A stretch of DNA of 64,000 nucleotides from assembly GCF_028858725.1 (NCBI RefSeq), contig NC_084761.1, positions 37,870,501 through 37,934,500 on the forward strand. The letters are read 5' to 3'. Positions 60,401-64,000 of the stretch are shown here, in pieces. The notes beneath the pieces were generated by a model. The model was not told the origin of the DNA. It worked only from the letters and a program-made list of their open reading frames with translations, and searched no databases. The DNA is from Colius striatus (taxonomy: Eukaryota > Chordata > Aves > Coliiformes > Coliidae). Numbering within the stretch: position 1 is the stretch's first letter; each line of letters begins with the position of its first letter. A program made the translations under genes and the position numbers.

Positions 60401-62576
60401 GGTAATCGGTGGAAGGAGGAATGGAATACATTTTCCAGGCTCCTTAAACTTCCAATTAGTGTTCCATAAACTCCACAGTTACCTCATAATGGCTTCATAA
60501 TGTCTTTTATCTTGTTTGAAGTCTTTAAGCTGTTACAGTTGTCCACATGGACAAAAACTCTTGTACCTGAACACAGGGATAAACTCTAAACGGCAACTTT
60601 TGGGATGGCTAGATCACAATAGAAATAATATCCTGCACTTACAACATAGAAAAATTGAGAAACACACTTGCTTAACACCACTCAACAAATGAGTAGCAGG
60701 AGCTATGAAGTTAAGACCAGACTTCGGCATCTAAAATGCCTTTTAAACCCAGCTACTGTCTGCAGTGCTTTCTTCGGTCCTACAAGAAATACTTAAATAT
60801 GTACAGACACGAAAACCTTATTTTGGTTTTGGCTTCTAGGAATACATATGACAACAACAATTTTAAAGCCACTTACCTAAGCCAAATTTTTCATCCTTTT
60901 TCAAATTCACCAAAGTGATCTCTCTTTCTGGTGAGGCAACTCTGTCCTGTGTTGTTTGCAGACAGCCAACTGAAAAGTCAACATTTTGTAATTAGATGCT
61001 ACCTGAATGCTTCCCTTTAAGTTTGCCTTCAAATTCTATTCCATTAAAAATGATTACTTCTCTGAAAATCTGAGAAACTATTCTGGTCCAGCTTTCACCA
61101 CCCAAGTCATGTCCAAATAAAATCAAATCCAAATATACCACTGTTGTAACTCACTGCCTATTCCTCCTAAGAAAAGCACCTAGCATAGCCTCTTGGAATA
61201 ACAACACAATCAAGCCTTAGAATCTTCAAATTTATTGATCTCAGTTTAGCGAAGTATTCAGATCTGTGTTTGATGTGCCCTGTTGAGGTATGCAGGACAC
61301 AAGCATGTTGGTGAAAGTGAAACTGAAGCTTATTATATGAAGTGGCTAAAAGGTTACTCTGAGCTCCCTCAACAGTGGCCTATCATTGAAAAGCCCCAAA
61401 TTAGAAACATCTTCTAAAACGTTTATAGTTTAAACTTATGACGTCATTTGCGACTCCACAGGCTGCTGATTCTGCCTCTTCCATAATTTAAACACCTTCA
61501 CAGCAAATTTATGTGACTTCTGTAGATCCAGGCACTTAAGAGACAGAAGGAGTATGATTTGGAAAAAAAAAAAAACCAACCAAACCAGTCTCCTGAAACT
61601 TGAGGAAACTCCAACATACTGTAAAAGCCTGAATGCAGGAATTTGTTACCTAGAGAAGATACAACTCATCTGGGTTTTTGAGTTCCTGGCATATTTTTGT
61701 CCTAGAGTGGAACACTCATGTCCACAATGCGCTGGTGAGGCCACAACTCGAGTACTGTGTCTAGTTCAGGGCCCCTCACAACAAGAAGGACAAGGAGGTG
61801 CTGGAGCGTATCCAGATATGGGCAACGATGCTGGTGAAGAGTCTACAGAATAGGTCTTATGAAGAGCAGCTGAGGGAGCTGAGAATGTAGCTGAGTTGCA
61901 CCAAGGGAGGTTTAGCTTGGACTTTAGGAAGAACTTTTTCACCGAGAGGGTTATTAAGCATTGGAATAAAATGCCTAGGGAGGTGGTGGAGTCATCATCC
62001 CTGGAGATATTCACAAGACACAGCAATGAAGTACTGAGGGATATGGTTCAGTTTAGTGATGGGCTTGGTAGTGTGAGACGGCTGGTTAGACTCAATGATC
62101 TTCCAACCATAATGACTCTATGATTCTATGGATGGCTAAAACCTACTGAGCTCTGCATAACGGTACAAGCAGAAAACAGTGGAGCGAGAGTATGCGACCA
62201 ACTGCACCACCTGGAGAAGGAGTTTTTCCTCCCACAAAACCAAGACAAACCTAAAAAGTAAAAGAATCAAATAGTAAATCCAGTCTTCTCAAGCTCCACA
62301 GAACCAGTAACTTCAGAATTAAGGGGAATGAGCTTTGAAGACCATGGTATGTTAGATAACAGCACTCTTCAACCCTCAAACTAAACAGACATAATTCACA
62401 TTTGAAAACAATTACACACAGATGTCAAGAAGCAATTCAAAAGAAATATTAGGAGGAAAAGTGAAGCACTTGATAAACTGGCTGAATTACTTCTATACAT
62501 ATACTATTTATTAACTTACCACTCTCTTTTAACAGTGTCGGTGATGGCTGATTTCCTGAAACATTCATGCTAACGC
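31540..62576 (-). CDS. PTPN13: PTPN13 (PTP-BL/FAP-1) 3' half: PDZ1-5 and tyrosine phosphatase domain, 29 exons
   Basis: Large cytosolic, cortex-associated protein tyrosine phosphatase. In mammals the family has KIND, FERM, five PDZ domains and a C-terminal PTP domain; PDZ2 and other PDZ domains bind C-terminal tails such as that of Fas, and the PTP domain dephosphorylates phosphotyrosine. Here the minus strand carries 29 exons that splice in phase to 1,439 codons plus stop. Counting from the first exon seen, PDZ1 is about residues 30-125, PDZ2 306-395, PDZ3 436-525, PDZ4 717-800, PDZ5 810-900 and PTP about 1180-1430. Similarity to mammalian PTPN13 as I know it is high in every domain and low in the linkers. 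The N-terminal half lies past the right edge. Introns hold six CR1 pieces and otherwise nothing I recognise, apart from the pseudo-exon and cassette listed separately. No disabling lesion was seen. Confidence 0.96.
32297..32377 (-). CDS. PTPN13: PTPN13 exon 29: last coding exon
   Basis: [14 protein letters not shown] completes the PTP fold, followed by a short charged tail ([12 protein letters not shown]) and TAA at 32297-32299. The acceptor is TTTCACTTGCAG. The tail is a few residues shorter than the human one. Confidence 0.96.
   Translation of the reverse strand, partial: DQYIFCYQVVLYVLNHLQHEEQQKRK
33320..33382 (-). CDS. PTPN13: PTPN13 exon 28: Q-loop segment
   Basis: 63 nt (21 codons): [20 protein letters not shown] plus Glu. 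With the next exon it completes the QTEDQY Q-loop that positions the catalytic water. Confidence 0.97.
34000..34235 (-). pseudogene. Decayed duplicate of PTPN13 exon 26 in intron 27
   Basis: About 235 bp that aligns collinearly with exon 26 at moderate identity. It includes [11 protein letters not shown] (exon 26: [11 protein letters not shown]), a Tyr-Val-Ala matching FVYIA, and downstream matches to the segments encoding [11 protein letters not shown] and NKTTM. It has small indels, an in-frame TGA shortly after the DFW motif, and no intact splice frame. It sits between exons 27 and 28 in gene orientation. It is probably an old local partial duplication of the exon; a fragment of another PTP gene is the alternative. 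Confidence 0.72.
34494..34709 (-). CDS. PTPN13: PTPN13 exon 27: WPD loop and catalytic P-loop
   Basis: 216 nt (72 codons). The WPD loop is [15 protein letters not shown]. The P-loop is [18 protein letters not shown], with the nucleophilic Cys codon at 34569-34571 and the phosphate-binding Arg five codons later. All catalytic residues of an active PTP are present. Confidence 0.98.
34781..35167 (-). mobile_element. CR1 3' fragment in PTPN13 intron 26
   Basis: Reverse-oriented CR1 starting CAGAATCACAGAATG. It has AGTCCAACCTCCCTGCCAGA, CACACAGGAACTCATCCAGG and TTCTTCCTTATGTTTC blocks, and is close to the CR1 that hosts the provirus. It lies between PTP exons 26 and 27. Confidence 0.93.
35595..35932 (-). 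CDS. PTPN13: PTPN13 exon 26: PTP domain central part
   Basis: 338 nt. It holds [33 protein letters not shown] and [12 protein letters not shown], all family motifs of classical PTPs, ending LELEDLQ. A decayed copy of this exon lies at about 34.0-34.24 kb. Confidence 0.98.
36588..36678 (-). CDS. PTPN13: PTPN13 exon 25: PTP domain start with KNRY motif
   Basis: 91 nt. It encodes [20 protein letters not shown] and then [10 protein letters not shown], the phosphotyrosine-recognition segment (KNRY) of classical PTPs. The Tyr after ILP is split across the intron. Confidence 0.97.
37234..37370 (-). CDS. PTPN13: PTPN13 exon 24: N-terminal lead of PTP domain
   Basis: 137 nt. [20 protein letters not shown] and [14 protein letters not shown] form the helical lead into the phosphatase domain. 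Strongly conserved. Donor GAA|GTGAGT. Confidence 0.96.
38268..38371 (-). CDS. PTPN13: PTPN13 exon 23: linker, GC donor
   Basis: 104 nt. It encodes [20 protein letters not shown] then KLPIES. The frame runs into TAA soon after. The best in-phase exit is GAAG|GCAAGA, matching the usual GC-donor consensus. An in-phase GT alternative (GAAC|GTGTAA, exon end 38280) is weaker. The downstream boundary is therefore less certain than the others. Confidence 0.82.
39423..39478 (-). CDS. PTPN13: PTPN13 exon 22: short linker
   Basis: 56 nt. [11 protein letters not shown] aligns with mammalian TKMNGCEEYCE. It ends in phase 2 at AAAG|GTAAGA. Confidence 0.91.
40265..40318 (-). other. Candidate 54-nt in-frame cassette exon in PTPN13 intron 21
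   Basis: A plausible acceptor (ATTCCTTCAG) opens an 18-codon frame [18 protein letters not shown] ending at TTT|GTAGAC. The flanking exons meet at phase 0 and 54 is a multiple of three, so inclusion would keep the frame. The text resembles the neighbouring linker exons (CD-EY motif). The donor is weak. It may be an alternative exon or a relic of exon duplication. Confidence 0.3.
40470..40552 (-). CDS. PTPN13: PTPN13 exon 21: linker
   Basis: 83 nt. [20 protein letters not shown] matches the mammalian [18 protein letters not shown] segment. Phase 0 at the downstream end, donor GAG|GTGGGA. Confidence 0.93.
41773..41946 (-). CDS. PTPN13: PTPN13 exon 20: acidic segment before PTP
   Basis: 174 nt. 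It encodes an acidic stretch [15 protein letters not shown] followed by the strongly conserved [17 protein letters not shown]. Confidence 0.94.
42264..42420 (-). CDS. PTPN13: PTPN13 exon 19: linker
   Basis: 157 nt encoding a Ser/Asn/Gly-rich disordered linker ([20 protein letters not shown] ...). Ends TCA-G|GTAAGA, phase 1. Confidence 0.85.
43085..43146 (-). CDS. PTPN13: PTPN13 exon 18: Cys-containing linker
   Basis: 62 nt encoding [20 protein letters not shown]. Low conservation, but splice phases agree with both neighbours. Confidence 0.82.
44704..44774 (-). CDS. PTPN13: PTPN13 exon 17: linker after PDZ5
   Basis: 71 nt. It begins in phase 2 after the KAT-R junction and encodes [20 protein letters not shown]. 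Two AG dinucleotides sit at the acceptor; only the upstream one keeps phase. Confidence 0.88.
45640..45850 (-). CDS. PTPN13: PTPN13 exon 16: PDZ5
   Basis: 211 nt. [20 protein letters not shown] and [20 protein letters not shown] make up most of PDZ5. The binding loop reads ELGLLLSGG across the intron, whereas the human form as I recall it is ELGFSLCGG. Confidence 0.96.
45952..46123 (-). CDS. PTPN13: PTPN13 exon 15: end of PDZ4 and start of PDZ5
   Basis: 172 nt. [20 protein letters not shown] is helix B of PDZ4 with its class I His. [20 protein letters not shown] is the very short spacer into PDZ5. The PDZ4 and PDZ5 domains are almost back to back, as in mammals. Confidence 0.97.
46640..47440 (+). 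mobile_element. CR1 3' part in PTPN13 intron 14
   Basis: Plus-oriented CR1 remnant. Landmarks are GGACCTGGACAAGCTCAAGA, GGCTGTTCAGCCTGGAGACA and, near the end, GGGGTTGGACTAGAGGACCT. It lacks an open frame and is antisense to PTPN13. Confidence 0.9.
47856..48014 (-). CDS. PTPN13: PTPN13 exon 14: first half of PDZ4
   Basis: 159 nt, phase 0 to phase 0. [20 protein letters not shown] holds the carboxylate-binding loop SLGF, followed by [18 protein letters not shown]. Confidence 0.97.
49328..49502 (-). CDS. PTPN13: PTPN13 exon 13: linker before PDZ4
   Basis: 175 nt. Poorly conserved linker ([16 protein letters not shown] ... [15 protein letters not shown]) leading into PDZ4. Support is the phase match at both ends and good splice sites (TTCTGTAG acceptor, CCA|GTAATT donor). 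Confidence 0.88.
49700..50052 (-). CDS. PTPN13: PTPN13 exon 12: acidic/Ser linker PDZ3-PDZ4
   Basis: 353 nt. It encodes a disordered linker with conserved landmarks [19 protein letters not shown] and a block ending [15 protein letters not shown]. The exon ends FVD-AA|GTATGT and joins exon 13 in phase 2. Confidence 0.93.
50163..50222 (+). mobile_element. CR1 tail fragment
   Basis: 60-bp CR1 3' end (GGGGGTTGGACTAGATGATC, then AAGGTCCCTTCCAACCC and a single GATTCTGTGAT terminal unit), in the intron between exons 12 and 11. Confidence 0.88.
51562..51660 (-). CDS. PTPN13: PTPN13 exon 11: end of PDZ3
   Basis: 99 nt (33 codons). [20 protein letters not shown] completes PDZ3, followed by [14 protein letters not shown], where the linker to PDZ4 starts. 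Confidence 0.96.
51749..51963 (-). CDS. PTPN13: PTPN13 exon 10: PDZ3
   Basis: 215 nt covering most of PDZ3: [18 protein letters not shown] with the GLGF loop, then [20 protein letters not shown] and [15 protein letters not shown]. Very close to the mammalian domain. Donor CAG|GTTTGT. Confidence 0.97.
52888..53035 (-). CDS. PTPN13: PTPN13 exon 9: PDZ2 last strand and PDZ2-PDZ3 linker
   Basis: 148 nt. It begins with the last PDZ2 strand [10 protein letters not shown] and continues into a Pro-rich linker ([13 protein letters not shown]). It ends TYSFVTG with donor GGAG|GTCAGG. Confidence 0.94.
53837..53922 (-). CDS. PTPN13: PTPN13 exon 8: PDZ2 end
   Basis: 86 nt. It encodes [20 protein letters not shown] and the rest of helix B of PDZ2. 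The HKQAV segment carries the class I His. Clean TTTGTAG acceptor and CAG|GTAAGC donor. Confidence 0.96.
54088..54138 (+). mobile_element. CR1 tail fragment, short
   Basis: CAGCTGGACTCAATGGTCTT followed by AAATGATTCTGATTCTATGG looks like a decayed CR1 3' end with its terminal ATTCTATG repeats. Confidence 0.65.
54391..54422 (+). repeat. Poly(A) run of about 31
   Basis: An uninterrupted A tract in a PTPN13 intron with no recognised retroelement attached; on the gene strand it is poly(T). Confidence 0.9.
54712..54805 (-). CDS. PTPN13: PTPN13 exon 7: PDZ2 middle
   Basis: 94 nt beginning GGC GGT. It encodes the loop and strands [20 protein letters not shown] and the following [11 protein letters not shown] of PDZ2. 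It ends at AAAAAG|GTAGTA. Confidence 0.95.
55310..55372 (+). mobile_element. CR1 tail fragment, short
   Basis: GGGCTGGACCTTTGAAGGTC, CTTTCCAACCCAATTCATT and ATGATTCTGG match a divergent CR1 3' end. Confidence 0.65.
56752..56871 (-). CDS. PTPN13: PTPN13 exon 6: start of PDZ2, with alternative donor
   Basis: 120 nt (40 codons) in the short form. It encodes [20 protein letters not shown], the first strands of PDZ2. The short donor is ACG|GTACTG at 56751. A second donor AAG|GTTTTT at 56736 adds 15 nt encoding VLFDK, the same five-residue insert known from mammalian PDZ2 splice forms. Confidence 0.95.
56880..56907 (+). repeat. (AAAC)n microsatellite beside PTPN13 exon 6
   Basis: Six or so AAAC units directly upstream (in gene sense) of exon 6. 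On the gene strand they read (GTTT)n and form part of the polypyrimidine-like tract before the acceptor AATAAAG. Confidence 0.8.
57766..58232 (-). CDS. PTPN13: PTPN13 exon 5: Ser-rich PDZ1-PDZ2 linker
   Basis: 467 nt, the largest exon here. It encodes a Ser/Gln/Asp-rich disordered linker containing the conserved strings [16 protein letters not shown] and [18 protein letters not shown]. The frame meets a TAG two codons past the splice point, so the exon must end before it. The only position that keeps phase is AAAAAG|GCATAG, a GC donor. Confidence 0.92.
58623..58754 (-). CDS. PTPN13: PTPN13 exon 4: end of PDZ1
   Basis: 132 nt. It encodes the end of PDZ1 with the helix-B segment [16 protein letters not shown]. 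The His at the start of this helix marks a class I PDZ. It ends at AAAG|GTATGG. Confidence 0.95.
59475..59582 (-). CDS. PTPN13: PTPN13 exon 3: PDZ1 core
   Basis: 108 nt, phase 1 to phase 1. It continues the GLGF loop as [18 protein letters not shown] and runs through the GGPADLEG helix of PDZ1. A GTGAAT donor follows CCAG. Confidence 0.95.
60877..60969 (-). CDS. PTPN13: PTPN13 exon 2: start of PDZ1
   Basis: 93 nt. It encodes the conserved strand leading into PDZ1 ([19 protein letters not shown]). The carboxylate-binding loop GLGF is split by the intron after the Leu codon. Good TTTTCAG acceptor and GTAAGT donor. Confidence 0.95.
61700..62132 (+). mobile_element. CR1 3' fragment in PTPN13 intron 1 of window
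   Basis: Plus-oriented CR1-like copy: GTGAGGCCACAACTCGAGTA (typical CR1 text), GGGAGGTGGTGGAGTCATCA, then GACTCAATGATCTTCCAACC and terminal ATGACTCTATGATTCTATGG. Frame broken. Confidence 0.9.
62520..62576 (-). CDS. PTPN13: PTPN13 exon 1 of window (linker before PDZ1)
   Basis: 57 nt between a CACAG acceptor and a G|GTAAGT donor. It encodes a short Ser/Pro/Asn linker ([18 protein letters not shown]) and joins in phase 1 to the next exon. The call rests on open frame, splice sites and phase, since this linker is poorly conserved. Confidence 0.78.
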
Positions 62577-64000
62577 CTGTGACATGAATGGAAATATTAG
62601 ACACAGTTGCAAATTATTTTTAACATATTTAAATTTTAAATTAATTTAATTTTAAATGCTACCAAGAAGTATTTCAGACTACACAGTACACATGAGTTCA
62701 TTCACAATATCAGATTATTTCTTCTAAAAAAGAACAAACATGAAAGTAGTTCTGGATTAGCAAATAAATATTAATTTACTTTGGTCATCATTCAGATGCA
62801 AAGGCAAAGAATTAAAGAAAGCACAGTGGGTTAGCCTTTACAACCACCGTTAAGTTCAGATAAAATTAACGTATCTGGATGAAACTAAGTCAGAAACTAT
62901 ATTTTCTAATAATATTGGATGAATATGCCTAAACTAATAAAACAACACAGAGGAGACTTGTAAGATTTTGTACAGTGACAAATAAGTTGTTGCAGTAACA
63001 AGTAATTTGAATCATATATTTCCATTTAAATTCTATTTTCTTTAGAATTATCAGTGTTGAGCAAATATGGTCATATTTTAAGAGGCCATAATAATATATG
63101 TACTAAGTTATAAAAATAAATGAGGTAAGATAATTCAAGCTCTTTGGGAAAGCAGTCTGGACCTTTTGCAAACGTCTGAAACCTAAAGTTTCGGTTGCTG
63201 AGCTTCACCATGCAAAGAATGTGTCCCCCCCAGCAGCAGCAATATGATTCAGCAGGACTTTCTGAACATGAATTATCAGAATTGCTGCCTAGAAGATTAT
63301 GGGTAAGCACATGATAACACTAATTGTAAAGCTAAAAGCATAGGATAAATGCTGCAAACAGTCACTACTTGCATCTCACTCTTCAGTAGCTTATGCTCCA
63401 GTACTGAAAAAGCGTAGCTCCCAAGTCAGCCCTAGTTTCAAGTGCAGTGGGGGCAGTGTATGTCATGCTGTTTGGTGGTTTGGGTTTTTTTTGGTTCAGA
63501 TTTTTTTGTGAGTTTGTTCATACTGAACCCCACAAACTCAATTTTTTTACACTTTTGCTATGTTCTGTAACTAATCAATATTTTAATATTAACCAAAAGT
63601 AAAGCAATAAAAGATTTCAGTCACAGTTTCAATTATAGTAACAGGGAACTCCCTATAACCTGAAACAGATAACACAGACATTAAAAATTAATATCTGATA
63701 ACTCGTTGTGCAAGTTTAACTCTCTTAAAAAAAAAAGACTCAGAGCAGCTAGTTTGAACTCCGTAGTTTTGCTGCCTAGTAAGACTATTCATGGGCAAAT
63801 CAATTTCTGGCATGGCTCATTACAAAAGTGTTTCTGTGAAATACTCAAGTCACTGCAAAAGATTGTAGCTAATTTATTATATCCAAATGAGATGAGACAA
63901 AGAACTGTGCAGTTACTGCTTAAAGGTACTACTCAATACAGCTTAGGCCAAACTGGGTCTACTTCCAAAAATCACTACCTGCACACTTTCAACAGAAAAC

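Noticed and set aside
63960..64000. Possible exon end TGTGCAG|GTAGTG at the right edge
   Set aside because: Its open frame ends in phase 0, whereas the next exon I can place (62520-62576) needs phase 1, and the phase-1 reading has a stop. Too little sequence to support it.
1..64000. CRISPR arrays, bacterial operons, tRNA or rRNA genes
   Set aside because: None seen. The sequence is vertebrate nuclear DNA with introns and CR1 elements.

Overview
The window is a stretch of bird nuclear genome. The evidence is numerous CR1 retrotransposon fragments in both orientations, many ending in the avian CR1 tail (GATTCTRTGA-like), bird-type endogenous retroviral LTRs, and vertebrate GT-AG gene structure with small exons and large introns. 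CR1 and LTR content alone do not settle the species.

Right half (about 31.5-62.6 kb, minus strand): the 3' half of PTPN13 (PTP-BL / FAP-1 / PTP-BAS), the large non-receptor tyrosine phosphatase. I could place 29 consecutive coding exons whose splice phases all agree. They give one open frame of 1,439 codons, from just before PDZ1 through PDZ1-PDZ5 to the C-terminal phosphatase domain, a stop codon at 32297-32299, and a roughly 750 nt 3' UTR ending at an AATAAA at 31559-31564. The KIND and FERM exons lie beyond the right edge. The catalytic Cys ([10 protein letters not shown]), WPD loop and QTEDQY region are all present, so the gene looks functional. Notable points are a conserved alternative donor adding VLFDK to PDZ2, two probable GC-AG introns, a possible extra in-frame cassette, and a decayed copy of the first PTP-domain exon in a downstream intron.

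Middle (about 18.4-30.9 kb): a nested transposon cluster. A CR1 (minus strand, about 21.56-30.93 kb) is split by a 7.4 kb minus-strand provirus (21632-29062) and by a short LTR (29583-30016). The provirus has two LTRs, a tRNA-Trp-like primer binding site, gag, dUTPase-protease, RT, RNase H and integrase, and no recognisable env. Its nucleocapsid region is cut by another LTR (25969-26977). A relative of that LTR stands alone at 18470-19762. The provirus is broken by many stops and frameshifts. The LTR family carries long open frames in U3 that are shared between two diverged copies.

Left (1-18.4 kb): no protein-coding gene could be recognised. It holds one clear CpG island (about 2.85-3.55 kb) that is very probably a promoter, with good splice donors on both strands, and two CR1 copies (about 1.55-1.72 and 10.44-12.06 kb). 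In mammals the neighbours beyond the PTPN13 3' end are SLC10A6, C4orf36 and AFF1. None of their coding exons was recognised here, so the gene served by the CpG island remains unnamed.
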